NCBI RefSeq assembly: GCF_000936425.1
Contig: NZ_AVFK01000034.1
Coordinates: 1-64,000 of the forward strand
DNA from: Skermanella aerolata KACC 11604
Lineage (GTDB): Bacteria > Pseudomonadota > Alphaproteobacteria > Azospirillales > Azospirillaceae
Length of the DNA stretch: 64,000 bases
Direction of reading: 5' to 3'
In this document: piece by piece, positions 14,853 through 23,966 of the stretch
How the letters are laid out: every line of letters starts with the position of its first letter
How positions within the stretch are numbered: the stretch's first letter is position 1
Notes under the pieces: model-generated
Told to the model about the DNA's origin: nothing
The model's input: only the letters and a program-made list of their open reading frames with translations
Database searches by the model: none
Program-made: the position numbers and the translations under genes

Positions 14853-15302
14853 ATGCGCCTTTATTTCCCCAATACTGCCCTGCCGAAGAAGTCCGCGAAG
14901 TCTTTCCACGACATCTCCGGATCTTCCCTGTCCGCATCCCAAGCGATCGTAGCAAAGCTGTGCGGCTACGCCAGCTGGCACGATCTGGAAAAGTGCCACG
15001 CCGAGCGGGCCCCCTCGCCGCTCAACCGCGACCTGCCGTCCGAACAGGCGGCCGAGCGCCGGAGCATCCTGGCGAAGCGCCTGGCCGTGCTCGCCGGCGT
15101 TTCAGAGGGCCGTGCGGCCGACATGCTCGCCGTGATGCGCCTTACGGGTTCTCCGCCGGCGAAGCCGGTCTCCGACAGGATGGACGTCGGATCGCCGGCG
15201 AAGCCGCTGTCCGAGACCATGATGGCCGATCTGTATCCCTACATGGATCAGGCGATGATCGGGACGCCCGGCAGCCAAGTTCGCGAAAGAATTGATCCGT
15301 AA
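14853..15302 (+). CDS. hypothetical protein with a SWHDLE motif, 149 aa
   Basis: The ATG at 14853 is chosen because AGGAA lies about eight bases upstream. The N-terminal 45 residues (KSFHDISGSSLSASQAIVAK then LCGYASWHDLEKC) match the short helical 'A..L.(G/D)Y.SWH.L' motif seen at the start of several plasmid-borne accessory proteins. The C-terminus contains LYPYMDQAMIGTP and then runs out of frame with the downstream ATPase-like frame. It may originally have been the N-terminal part of that gene. Function unknown. Confidence 0.45.
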   Translation: MRLYFPNTALPKKSAKSFHDISGSSLSASQAIVAKLCGYASWHDLEKCHAERAPSPLNRDLPSEQAAERRSILAKRLAVLAGVSEGRAADMLAVMRLTGSPPAKPVSDRMDVGSPAKPLSETMMADLYPYMDQAMIGTPGSQVRERIDP

Positions 15303-16080
15303 TGCCCTGGCCACCGGTGCTGATCTTATCCCCATCAGGTGCACGGCTGCTTCAACGGAGATCCGGATCGTCAGGGGCGGTGAAGTTCTGGAAACCGCCG
15401 TGATCGGCGAGAATGACGCACGGTCTCTCCGAAGGGTGCTGCCGATATTCGAGGATACCAATCGGGCCCGCGTGATCTTTCCGGAACTCCAGCTGATCCG
15501 CATCAGCGGCAACGAGACCTGAGACGGCATCGAGATTCAAGTCCATCTCCACCGGCGCGTCGAGCCCGAGAAGATCCTGGGCACTATTGCGAAGGACTGG
15601 ACGACGGCCGCTTTCGCCCGCCCGGGCCTCAGCCTGCTGGTGGCGCCGCCGGGTCACGGTGCGGGAACGGCTCTGGCCGGGATCTGCGAGCGCGTTTTCG
15701 CCGAACGCGGTCTCAAATCCGGAAACCTGTCCGACCGCGATGGCCTGGTCGGCGATTATCCCGGCAAGCGGTTCGGCGACCGGCCGGACTACTACGTGCA
15801 GGAACAGTTCCGGGGCGAGCGGGACGCCCGGGTGGCGCTCGGGATGGCGGCGCAGGGCTTCACCGTGCTTGGCGTCGTCCAAGCACACACCATCCGGTCG
15901 GCGATCGAATGGCTGCTCGAGGACGGCATTTCGAAGGACGACCTGGCGAAACATCTCAACGCGCTGGTCGCGATGGAGCACTCTTGGACGCGCGTTCAGC
16001 CAGAGTGGCGCATGGTCACGATCGGCGGCATCGACGACATCGAGCGACATCTGGAAGAGGGCGAACCCAGGTCCACGTGA
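15292..16080 (+). pseudogene. degenerate GspE/PilT-like secretion ATPase, TGA-interrupted
   Basis: The frame starting at the TTG at 15292 (IRNALATGADLIPIRC, EIRIVRGGEVLE) resembles the N-terminal domain of type II/IV secretion ATPases. After an in-frame TGA at 15520-15522 the same frame continues with GLSLLVAPPGHGAGTALAGI, a Walker-A position in which the GKS/GKT is replaced by GAGT. It then reads VQEQFRGERDARVALGMAAQ and GFTVLGVVQAHTIRSAIEWL, the Walker B/His-box region. The catalytic lysine is missing and the gene is split, so it is probably inactive. The second half could be expressed from the GTG at 15640. Confidence 0.5.
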
Positions 16081-16233
16081 GGACCATCCTGTCTGCCCGT
16101 TCATGACTTGCTCGCCACCCTGCACCTTGGCGAGCAAGTCAATTGTCGCATCCAACTCCGATCCACCCTGCCGAAACGAAGTTCGTTCTGCTACAGTCCG
16201 GTCGGTTGAGGATGGGGTGCTGGGAGTTTGGGT

Positions 16234-16824
16234 ATGGCGGACACGGACACTTTGACCAGGGACATCTCCTGGGCAGCGCAGGGACTGCAGGACGTTGCCC
16301 ACAGGCGCCTTCTTCTGGCGCACGACATGCTCGACCGGATTCATCCCGATCTTCCGATCGATCCCCAGATTCATGTCCATGTCGATCAGCACATGGCCAT
16401 CATGGCCCTTTATCCCAAGTCGGAAGAGGCTGCCTTTGCGGAGAGAATGGAGCGGTACGCCACTCCTTTTCCCGGACTCTACTCGATTCACGGGGTATCT
16501 GCCGACAGGGATCCTTCCAGCTACGAAATCAAGCACCAGAACATCTATGTCATCGGTCCGCCCGAGAAGATGCACATTTCGGGAAGGATTGTTTTCGACA
16601 TATTCCCCGACAGCAGCTTCACGCTCGAGAGAATAAGCATCACTGCCGGCACTCCCGACGGCGGCACGCTCAGCTATCCGATTCACCTGGCGATCCTGAT
16701 GCGCTTCGGCGAACGCCTGTCTCTCCTCAATGTGATCCGCGAGATGGATGATCTGGCGGCCCTGCATGTCGGGGCATCCCGCGAGGCGGCGGAGCACTAT
16801 GCCAGAAAATTGGCGACGCAATGA
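16234..16824 (+). CDS. hypothetical protein paired with the Shedu-like gene, 196 aa
   Basis: Unrecognised. The ATG at 16234 follows a GGAG; one at 16228 is possible. It starts MADTDTLTRDISWAAQGLQD; the middle is beta-rich (QIHVHVDQHMAIMALYPKSE, IYVIGPPEKMHISGRIVFDI) and the end helical. Its stop overlaps the start of the downstream nuclease-like gene by four bases, so the two are translationally coupled. It could be a sensor, inhibitor or specificity partner of the nuclease; this is inference from arrangement only. Confidence 0.6.
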   Translation: MADTDTLTRDISWAAQGLQDVAHRRLLLAHDMLDRIHPDLPIDPQIHVHVDQHMAIMALYPKSEEAAFAERMERYATPFPGLYSIHGVSADRDPSSYEIKHQNIYVIGPPEKMHISGRIVFDIFPDSSFTLERISITAGTPDGGTLSYPIHLAILMRFGERLSLLNVIREMDDLAALHVGASREAAEHYARKLATQ

Positions 16825-17492
16825 CCGGCGCTACTCCGGAAAGCTATGAGGATTTCGAGAAGCTTGTCTACAACGAGGATGGCGCCAGGACTGAGAAACA
16901 GTGCCAGCCGTACCTTCTCGACATATCGGAGACGCTGTGTCACGAGACGGGGGAGATCGTAAGAGCAAAAAGAGAAGAGACCAGCCGCTTCGGTTTCGCT
17001 GACCTCGTCGTATCATCCAGGATCGAGACCACGGATGGATTGTACAGGACCACGGCTTATGTATGGGAAGTCAAAGCTCCGCAATGTTTTCTCTACGAAC
17101 CCGATGATCATAGTGTCCGCCTGAGGCCGACGATCGATCTTGTGAAGGCGGAGAACCAGCTGCTTCATTACGCCTGGGAATTCAACGAATCCCGATCTAT
17201 GAAGGATTTCTACGGCCTGGGACTGTACGGCAAATTCGTACCGGCTGGAGTTTTGATCGGCCGTCGAGATAGGCTGGTGAAACCCAGAAGGGAATTCCCT
17301 CTTGAAGAGGACCCGGGCGCCTTGTTCGAGGCAACCCAGAACATCAGGGATCATTATCTCTATGGGCCGGCACGCATCCACATCAGGACGTGGGATTGGG
17401 CCCTGGGTGTTTACAGGAAAAAGATGGCCCGCAGCGGTTCCATCGTTACCGGCGACACGCTGGACCGGAGCAAGCTCGAGCCCGGCGCCTGA
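16821..17492 (+). CDS. Shedu (DUF4263)-like PD-(D/E)XK nuclease, 223 aa
   Basis: Residues 20-150 follow the Shedu/DUF4263 plan. An N-terminal RTEKQCQPYLLDIS corresponds to the helix before the fold; GFADLVVSSRIE supplies the acidic residue D61; YVWEVKAPQ gives E83-x-K85. LVKAENQLLHYAWEF matches the conserved Gln-helix and FVPAGVLIGRRDRL the terminal strand. Shedu proteins are anti-phage nucleases; that this one defends the host is inference. The compact size suggests only the catalytic domain. It is downstream of and overlapping a coupled unknown gene. No frameshift seen. Confidence 0.7.
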   Translation: MTGATPESYEDFEKLVYNEDGARTEKQCQPYLLDISETLCHETGEIVRAKREETSRFGFADLVVSSRIETTDGLYRTTAYVWEVKAPQCFLYEPDDHSVRLRPTIDLVKAENQLLHYAWEFNESRSMKDFYGLGLYGKFVPAGVLIGRRDRLVKPRREFPLEEDPGALFEATQNIRDHYLYGPARIHIRTWDWALGVYRKKMARSGSIVTGDTLDRSKLEPGA

Positions 17493-17681
17493 CGGCTTCA
17501 AGCAACCGCCCTTTTCTTCTAATGCGACCCCGATATCTTCGTTGCGCGGATTGCCGCGGGACAATTCCTCAAGCCTACCCTTCACCTGCGCCAGGCCCTC
17601 TGGGGAAACAGATCCCTATCCTGATTTGTAAAAACCCGATGCCACCACGACGGGCGTCATCGAGGTTGGGACACATTCCCG

Positions 17682-17778
17682 ATTTTCTATTTTCAGTCCA
17701 ACCCCTTGCATAATCCGTAAACCCTGCTCATTTATCCCTTTATAAGGCCGTATCCCGGTCGCGCCGCCCACACCGGCG
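17682..17778 (+). repeat. dispersed about 100-bp intergenic repeat, copy 2
   Basis: Matches copy 1 (14642-14739) with scattered substitutions: AACCCCTTGCATAATCCG, CTCATTTATCC, GCCGCCCACACCGGCG. It ends about 50 bp before the ISL3 element. The two copies flank the block of genes between 14.85 and 17.5 kb in direct orientation. Confidence 0.7.
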
Positions 17779-17827
17779 AAGCCCGCAAGGCAGGGATTAT
17801 CCAAAATGTTATTCGGCGTGCAAAGTT

Positions 17828-19646
17828 GGGTTCTTCCAAGTTTAGTGTGACCAACCGGTGGTAGCGGTGCCATCGGAATGCAGCCCGGTGCCGACGACAA
17901 GTGGGATTGCCATATGAGAGACATCCTCCACCATCCTGAGTTCGTGCTTGCACATTTCTCTGCATTCAATCGGCTTTCCTGACACTCTTGAGGTCCTTGA
18001 ACAAATCGACCATGGCTTTTGCCGGATCACGTTGCGAGCGCAGCCAACAGCAAAGTCAGCTCGCTGCACCGCATGCCGAATTCCGTCGCGGCGGGTTCAC
18101 GGCTTCTACTGGCGCAGCCTCGGCGACGTCGCCTGCTTCGGCCGCCCGATACTTCTGCTCATCCGGATCCGTCGCTTCCGCTGCACCATTCCCGAATGTC
18201 CACGGCGAACCTTCGCCGAGACCCTGCCCGGCGTTGCCCGCCTGCCGGCACGCCAGACGGACCGTCTGCGCTCTGTGCATCGGGCAATCGGCCTGGCGCT
18301 GAGCGGCAACCCCGGCGCCCGCCACGCCGCCACCCTGGGCGTGCCGATCAGCCGCTCGACGTTGCTGCACCGTGTCTGTTCCAGTGATGCCGACCCGATC
18401 CCACCGGTCAGGGTGCTCAGCGTCGATGATTGGGCCTGGCTCAAGGGCAGTAGCTACGGCACGATCCTGTGCGATCTCGAGCGTCGCCGGGTTATCGACC
18501 TGCTGCCTGACCGCAGTGCCGACCTCTGGCGGCGTGGCTGAAGGAGCATCCCACTGTCTCGGCGGTTGTCCGCGACCGCGCCGGCGCCTATGCCGACGGC
18601 GCCAGCCGGGGCGCTCCAAACGCCATACAAATTCTCGATCGCTGGCATCTGCTGCGCAACGGCAGCGACGCCCTGCGGAGCCCCCTCGATCAGCATCACC
18701 GCGAGTTGCGCGAGGCCGCCCGGGCGGCAGCACAACCAGCGGCTCCGGCAGCGATTGCGGAGGATCCGAAACCGGCTTCATCAGCAGAACGGTCGATGCG
18801 CACAACCGAGCGGCGGTCGCGGGCGGCGCAGGAACGCCGCGATGCCCGCTTCGCTGAAGTCGCCCGTCTGCGCGAGCAGGGTTTGTCGCTGAAAGCGATC
18901 GCCCAGACAATCGGCATCGAGCGCAGGACGGTACGCCGTTGGCTGAAAGCTGGTCATGCCCCGACATGGCGCCATGCCGATCGCGGTACCAGCATCCTCG
19001 ATCCGTACAAAGCCTGGCTGGAAGAACGCTGGCAGAGCGGTTGCAACAACGCTGCAGCACTCTGGCGGGAACTCCGCGACCGGGGCTTTCCCGGGCAGTA
19101 CACGGTTGTGCGGGATTGGGCGACACAGCGGCGACGCCAGGATCCACCTGCCGAACCAAAGCAGGGCCCCGGAAAACCGGCTTTAGGCAGGACCTCCGAG
19201 CCGCCGACACCGCGCCGGGCGGTTCGTCTTCTGACCAGCGAACCCGACAAACTCGGCGACGACGACCGCCGGTTCGTCACGGCCCTGCTGGAGCGCTCGC
19301 CCACCATCGCCACCGCCGTCGATCTCACCCGCCGCTTTGCAGCGATGGTGAAGGAGCAGGTGGCCAGTGCACTTAATTGTTGGTTGCAGCAGGCGGAAAC
19401 CAGTGCCCTGGCATCGTTCGCAGCAGGCTTGCGCCGTGACGAGGACGCGCTCCGTGCTGCGCTGACCGAGCCCTGGAGCAATGGACAAGTCGAGGGTCAA
19501 GTCAACAGGCTCAAGGTCATCAAACGCGAAATGTACGGACGCGCCGGCTTTGAAGTCCTTCGCTGCAGGGTCCTCGCACATGCTTGACGCGAATGCTGTC
19601 TTGAATGGACACGCCTTGGTCATCCACACAAAACTTGGAAGAACCC
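17828..19646 (+). mobile_element. ISL3-family insertion sequence, inactivated
   Basis: The left end begins GGGTTCTTCCAAGTTTAGTG and the right end is its imperfect inverse (AAACTTGGAAGAACCC at 19631-19646), enclosing one ISL3-type transposase with a frameshift. I could not find matching 8-bp target duplications. The right flank (AGATTCCGAAGCCGATTGACA) is shared with the second ISL3 element at about 34.47 kb. Confidence 0.8.
17948..19587 (+). pseudogene. ISL3-family transposase, frameshifted near 18525
   Basis: The first frame (residues 1-197) has the N-terminal zinc-finger-like RCTACRIPSRRVHG, the R.RRFRC segment and the DDE start VRVLSVDDWAWLKGSSYGTI. It stops at 18541. The continuation PLAAWLKEHP through RDRAGAYADGA, the HTH KAIAQTIGIERRTVRRWLKA and the C-terminal WSNGQVEGQVNRLKVIKREM is in another frame. 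A single-base indel at about 18525 explains both. All expected ISL3 domains remain, so the inactivation is recent. Confidence 0.85.
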
Positions 19647-19833
19647 AGATTCCGAAGCCGATTGACAGCCTAGAAGCGAGAGTCGAGCCTGGGCCTGCCG
19701 GTGGATGCGCCGGCCTCGGGCAGACTCTCAATTTTTCCAAGCAGCGGATATTCCCGAAATTCCAGGGGCTTGGTGGTTACGCCGTCCCGACTCACCTGAT
19801 GTCGTAACGGTCACTCATTCAGGAGTTCGCGAC

Positions 19834-20127
19834 ATGTCCCGCCTTCTCACCCCGCTCTTCCCGCATCGTCGGGCGGAGATGGACAAACACATCCTCGCCA
19901 CCGGCCTCAAGCCGGTTGCCGCCGACCTGGCCCGCGAACTGGAAGGCATGGTCGCCGATCAGCAAAGGATGTTCCTGGCCCTCAGCGCGCTCGAAGCCGT
20001 CCTCGGCGGTCTCTACGTCCGGATAGACCGCCTCGAGGCCGAACTTTCGGCCCTGGCGGCGGAAACCCGGTCCTTGAAGGTTGAGGATTCCGGCGAACCC
20101 GAAGACCTGGCGATCGACCAAACCTAG
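19834..20127 (+). CDS. hypothetical protein, 97 aa
   Basis: The ATG at 19834 has AGGAG eight bases upstream. The product MSRLLTPLFPHRRAEMDKHI is followed by a helical heptad-like stretch (LSALEAVLGGLYVRIDRLEA, ELSALAAETRSL), probably a short coiled coil, with an acidic end. No recognised family. It is the first of three closely spaced rightward genes after the ISL3 element. Confidence 0.6.
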   Translation: MSRLLTPLFPHRRAEMDKHILATGLKPVAADLARELEGMVADQQRMFLALSALEAVLGGLYVRIDRLEAELSALAAETRSLKVEDSGEPEDLAIDQT

Positions 20128-20210
20128 TAGCCGGCGCGGCGCCCGTCGCCGTCCACTGGCCGCTCCCGAACAGCTGCATCCGGCATATGCCGGCATGGGG
20201 GAGAACAGTC

Positions 20211-20540
20211 ATGGAGTTATTCAGACCGTACGCACACTTGTCCAGAAGCGACCTTTCGCCGGTTTTCGACGAGCTCGACACGGACTGGCCTGACACCCGC
20301 GTCCCGACCACCGAGGGCGAGGCTGTCCTGTTCGGGATGCAGCGCCAGCGATCCCGCATGGGCCGCCTTATGGCGAGGATGTACCTGATCGAGCACGCCT
20401 GCGAGCGGTGGGTCGAGAAGCTGCTCGAGCGCGGGATACTCAGGCAGGGCGAGGTCAGGAGCGGCGGCGAGCTTGACCGCATCGCGGCGGCGCTAGAGCG
20501 GTTCCTGCGCACGCTGAAAAGCCGGAACGTCGGAGACTGA
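20211..20540 (+). CDS. hypothetical protein, 109 aa
   Basis: The ATG at 20211 follows GGGGGAGA. The product MELFRPYAHLSRSDLSPVFD is helical, with a basic middle (GMQRQRSRMGRLMARMYL) and a C-terminal ERFLRTLKSRNVGD. Unrecognised; no signal or membrane segment. Followed about 100 bases later by a NERD-domain gene. Confidence 0.55.
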   Translation: MELFRPYAHLSRSDLSPVFDELDTDWPDTRVPTTEGEAVLFGMQRQRSRMGRLMARMYLIEHACERWVEKLLERGILRQGEVRSGGELDRIAAALERFLRTLKSRNVGD

Positions 20541-20644
20541 CGCGCGGCACCGGAGACGGCGCCCGGCGCGGCGTCGGTCGAATTTGGGTATTTTCGCCGG
20601 TCGGACACACATGACCGGCGGATACCTTGATTCGGAGAAAAACA

Positions 20645-21493
20645 ATGGACCCGCGCGCGATGCAGTCCTGGCTGCCCGATCCGGCCGCCACGATCGCGAG
20701 GATCGTCGATGCCGCTTCCGGCCTGCTGCCGGAAACCGGACGGTTTACCGGTTATCCGGCCTGGATTACGGGTTGCCCTGCGGTCCTGGGCGGCCTTGCC
20801 TGCCTGGCGGTCCTGGCGCTGGTCTTTCGGCAAAAATCTTCCCCGTCCGACGGAAAATGCGTCAGCGCCGCCTCGGCCGCCGATGCCGCCGGCGAGATCA
20901 GGGTTCTGAAGGCCCTACGGAAGCACGGTCTGAGCGTGATCCACGACTACTTCGCGCCGTTCAGGAGCGGCCAGAGCACCCAGATCGACCTGCTGATCAA
21001 CCTGGGCGACCGCGTCTGCGTCGTCGAGGTCAAGAGCTGGGCCGGCACGATCACGACCTTCGGCCAGACACAGGGGCGCTGGGACGTGCGCTCGAAGAAC
21101 GGCAGGACCAGCAGCTACGGCAACCCGATCCGCCAGAACGACACCCATGGCAATGGCACGGGGTAACAATCTCAATGAGGCAACAGCGACTATCGGGTAG
21201 CAATTTTAGTGAGGCAATGCGTCCGGCCATGCCAATTGTCGTTGCACAGCCCCCTGTCGGAGCGGTTTCCCGGGGTCGCCTTCGAGAGCGTCGTCTGCAT
21301 GGCCGGCGGCGCGCGCTTCTCCGGCCCCGTTCCGCCGCGCGTCATGACGATCGCGCAGCTGGTCGAGCACGCGCGGCGAAGCGCCAAAACCGGCAGCCGG
21401 GCGGTCGATCTGGCCTGGGCGGTGATCGGGAAGGAACCCCGGAATGGCCATAAGGCGGAGCGTCGGGAGCACAGGACGCGCTACGGCTATTGA
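20645..21493 (+). pseudogene. membrane-anchored NERD-domain protein split by an IS21 end
   Basis: From the ATG at 20645 (GGAG upstream) the protein has a hydrophobic helix (ITGCPAVLGGLACLAVLALV) and then a NERD nuclease-related domain: AAGEIRVLKALRKHGLSVIH, IDLLINLGDRVCVVEVKSW, GRWDVRSKNGR. Frame and similarity end at NPIRQNDTHGN near 21150. The C-terminal part (PLSERFPGVAFESVVCMAGG through VIGKEPRNGHKAE) resumes after about 21250 and ends at 21493. The intervening about 90 bp are an IS21-type terminus. NERD proteins are thought to process DNA or RNA; this copy is broken. Confidence 0.75.
21160..21248 (-). mobile_element. solo IS21-type end (MITE-like remnant)
   Basis: Read on the minus strand from 21248 the sequence starts TGTGCAACGACAATTGGCAT, matching the left end of the IS21 remnant at 34947 (TGTGTAACGACAATTAGGAT). 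Inside are two related repeats (TTGCCTCACTAAAATTGCTA and TTGCCTCATTGAGATTGTTA), as in the multiple terminal repeats of IS21 elements. No transposase gene remains. It interrupts the NERD gene. Confidence 0.7.
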
Positions 21494-21556
21494 ATTATCG
21501 GGTTATCGCCATTATCTATCCGTTGAGACGGGAAATTCGATGCCGGGACGAGGACC

Positions 21557-22327
21557 ATGCTAAAAATATCTGAAAACAAGTCTCGGCGTTCACGCGACAC
21601 CGCACTATGTCCTGGGGGCATCACTCACACAGCCTTGACGGCGGCGCTCCGGATCCGCCGTCATTTTTTTCGCCCTGGTCCCGAAAAACCGGCACTGGCC
21701 GCGGCGCTCCTGGCGTTCCTGCTGGGTGTAGCGCCGTGGGCCGGCCCGGCGTGGGCGGACTACGAGAAACTCTGCCTGGTGGGATCCGCCGAGGGCGGGC
21801 GCCTGGTCCTCAGCCTTCACGACCGCGTGGCGCCGGAAACGGTCGAGTCGGTGATCAGGGAGATCCGCCAGGCGGCCCTCGAGGGGCGCGACCTGACGCT
21901 GTCGCTCGACAGCGGCGGCGGCGACATCCTGGCGGCCCTCTTTCTCGAGAGCGAACTCCGCGCCGCGAGCGGCCGTATCCGGATCGAGACCCTTGTTCCG
22001 GCGGGCGGGCGCTGCATGAGCTCGTGCCTGATCGTCCTCTCGGCGGGGACGGAGCGGGTGGCCGCACCCGATGCCAGGCTGATGGCCCACGCGGCCCGGT
22101 CGAAAATCCTGATGCCGGACGGCCGGACCGTCAAGGGGTTGGCGATCCCGGCCTTCGACGCCGCCATGGAAACCTCGATCGGGCGGGCCGACCCCGCCTT
22201 CGCGGCCTGGCTCCGCGATACCGGCGTGCTCGCCGGCGACGACACCGAGTACCGGGCGACGGCCGCCGAGTTCGACCGCGCCTTCCCGGCCTTCCTTGAT
22301 CTCTCGACCGACCGTCCGGCTGACTGA
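21557..22327 (+). CDS. secreted ClpP/crotonase-fold periplasmic protein
   Basis: The N-terminus carries a cleavable-looking signal (ALAAALLAFLLGVAPWAGPA then WADYEK) preceded by an unusually long basic leader, so the true start may be downstream of 21557. The mature part has LTLSLDSGGGDILAALFLES and later GGRCMSSCLIVLSAGTERVA, the paired strand/turn motifs of the ClpP-like 'predicted periplasmic protein' group with a serine in the second motif. It may be a protease-like enzyme or a pseudoenzyme. Length (256) fits the group. It is convergent with a degraded gene on the minus strand. Confidence 0.65.
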   Translation: MLKISENKSRRSRDTALCPGGITHTALTAALRIRRHFFRPGPEKPALAAALLAFLLGVAPWAGPAWADYEKLCLVGSAEGGRLVLSLHDRVAPETVESVIREIRQAALEGRDLTLSLDSGGGDILAALFLESELRAASGRIRIETLVPAGGRCMSSCLIVLSAGTERVAAPDARLMAHAARSKILMPDGRTVKGLAIPAFDAAMETSIGRADPAFAAWLRDTGVLAGDDTEYRATAAEFDRAFPAFLDLSTDRPAD

Positions 22328-22335
22328 GTGGCTGG

Positions 22336-22687
22336 CTGGTCCGGCGGATGAAATCCGGATCAGTGCGGGTGGCGCGCCGCGCCGCCCCGCCCCGGACCGT
22401 GTTGGCGAACATCCAGTCGCCGACCATCTCGGAGAGCAGACTGAGCGCTTCCCCCGGCGGCGGATCGCGCAGCGGCCGGCCCAGCCTGAGGGTCCCGACG
22501 TCCGTCCGGACGAAATCGTCGCCGTCGAGCACGCCGCTCCGCCAGGCCCGGGTTTCGGACCGCCCCATTCCCTCACCTGCCCGATCACGGCGCGGGATCC
22601 CGACGGCATCTCGACGACCAGGAAATCCTCGAAGGTTTCCTGACCGGCCTGGAAGTTCTCACGGCCGGACCGTTCGGTCCTTTCCAT
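22336..22687 (-). pseudogene. hypothetical gene, frameshifted near 22560
   Basis: From the ATG at 22687 the product MERTERSGRENFQAGQETFE then DFLVVEMPSGSRAVIGQVRE is coding-like to about residue 42. The neighbouring frame from 22568 continues plausibly (WRSGVLDGDDFVRTDVGTLR, LSLLSEMVGDWMFANTVRGG). A one-base loss in a G-run would explain this. The 3' end is unclear; the open frame runs on into the end of the convergent gene. No family recognised. Confidence 0.4.
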
Positions 22688-22937
22688 ATTTTCTTCTCCA
22701 TAGCGGATCGGCTTCGGTTGAATTGGGTCCTGTCCGGGCTTTGCGTTCACCGCCGCTCGCGGCATCTGTTTTCGGGATGAAACCCGATCCACAGGGCCCG
22801 GTCGGCCCGTCCGCGATTTAATTGCGTATCATCTCAATAAAAAAGGATAAACTCTCTTGGTTCAGGCGAGATTAACTCATATCTGTTATTCCATAAGGAT
22901 AGACCCCTCAAGCGCGCCCGCGCCCAGCCAGGAGAAG

Positions 22938-23407
22938 ATGATGAATTCCCCCGTCCGTCCCAACTTCTTCGCGAAACCGTCCGCGGCGACGCCATCGACA
23001 CCGATCTCCTGCTGTCGCGCATCAGCGCCGGCCGGCGCGCCTATCCGAGCCACCGCAACGGCGCCCACGCCGTCAAGCGGGTCGGCGACCACTACCGCGT
23101 CCATTTCGACGCCATCGACTACCGCCGCTGCTGCGACATGATCAGGGACCTGCTGCGCGACATCGATGGCCCGATGCGCCACGTCGTCGATTTCTACGGG
23201 CTCCAGGCGACCGGCCGCAGCCTGTTCCGGATTTTCTACTGCGGCATGTTCCTCGACGCCGTCTACGACATGGGCGTCGGCGTGATCGTGACGTTCCTGC
23301 CGCCCGACACCTTCCGCTGGACCGATCGATCCCGGAGCAACGTCGTGAGGCTGCGCCGCCCGTCGCCGGACGTTCGGCGGAGCACCGGGATCGCCCTGGC
23401 GGCCTGA
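22938..23407 (+). pseudogene. hypothetical gene, frameshifted near 22955
   Basis: A good ribosome binding site (GGAGAAG) precedes ATG codons at 22938/22941, but the frame that is coding-like downstream (LLRETVRGDAIDTDLLLSRI to the TGA at 23407, including MIRDLLRDIDGPMRHVVDFY and GRSLFRIFYCGMFLDAVYDM) is shifted by one base. The likely site is the C-run at about 22948-22952. The product would be a 155-residue soluble protein of unknown function. Confidence 0.45.
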
Positions 23408-23484
23408 CCGCGACACCCCGATCGAGCGGCATCTCAAGTCTCGGAACCCCAATATCCAATCAGCCCGAAAAAGGAAAACCCAGG

Positions 23485-23874
23485 ATGTCCACTTCCCTCA
23501 CGACTGGCCTGTTCCAGTCAGCGGCATCCCTGGCGATCCTCGAGGAGTTCCTGGAACCGTCGGCGAGTCCCCGGAAGGTTCCCGTCAATGCCCGCGCCAT
23601 CGTGGCGCTATCCGCCGACCGGCTGATCGGGTTCTGCCGCCGCGTAGCGGGCGGCGCCCACCGGGATACCGTCGTGGCGGGCGACGACTGTTACGCCGTC
23701 TGGACCGCCACCGACGTCGCAGGCTGGAGCCTGGTCGTGATCGGCCATGTCGGGTTCCGGGGTGGCCGTCCCGAACTCCGTCACGCCGAGTATCACCTGC
23801 CCGGCGCCGCCGCCAACCGGCTGTACCGGATGGGCAAGCGTCTCGACCGCGTGCGGGAAATCTGCGGGGTTTGA
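23485..23874 (+). CDS. hypothetical protein, 129 aa
   Basis: Starts MSTSLTTGLFQSAASLAILE with AAAAGGAAAA upstream. Central segment VVAGDDCYAVWTATDVAGWS and LVVIGHVGFRGGRPELRHAE are beta-like; the end is helical and basic (RMGKRLDRVREICGV). Unrecognised. Codon use and spacing resemble the surrounding short genes, and no frameshift is apparent. Confidence 0.55.
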   Translation: MSTSLTTGLFQSAASLAILEEFLEPSASPRKVPVNARAIVALSADRLIGFCRRVAGGAHRDTVVAGDDCYAVWTATDVAGWSLVVIGHVGFRGGRPELRHAEYHLPGAAANRLYRMGKRLDRVREICGV

Positions 23875-23966
23875 GTATGCCGAACCCAAGTATTCCGGCG
23901 CACGGCCTCATGGAGCGGAATGGCCGGATCAAATAATTGAAGGAGAGAGCGTCCAGTTCTGTTTTA

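Noticed and set aside
14594-15295. 233-codon plus-strand ORF
   Set aside because: It includes the intergenic repeat and then reads the gene at 14853 out of frame; Arg/Pro-rich and without a start signal.
21605-22792. Minus-strand 395-codon ORF
   Set aside because: Most of it is antisense to the ClpP-like gene; only the first part (from 22687) is coding-like and is described as a frameshifted gene.
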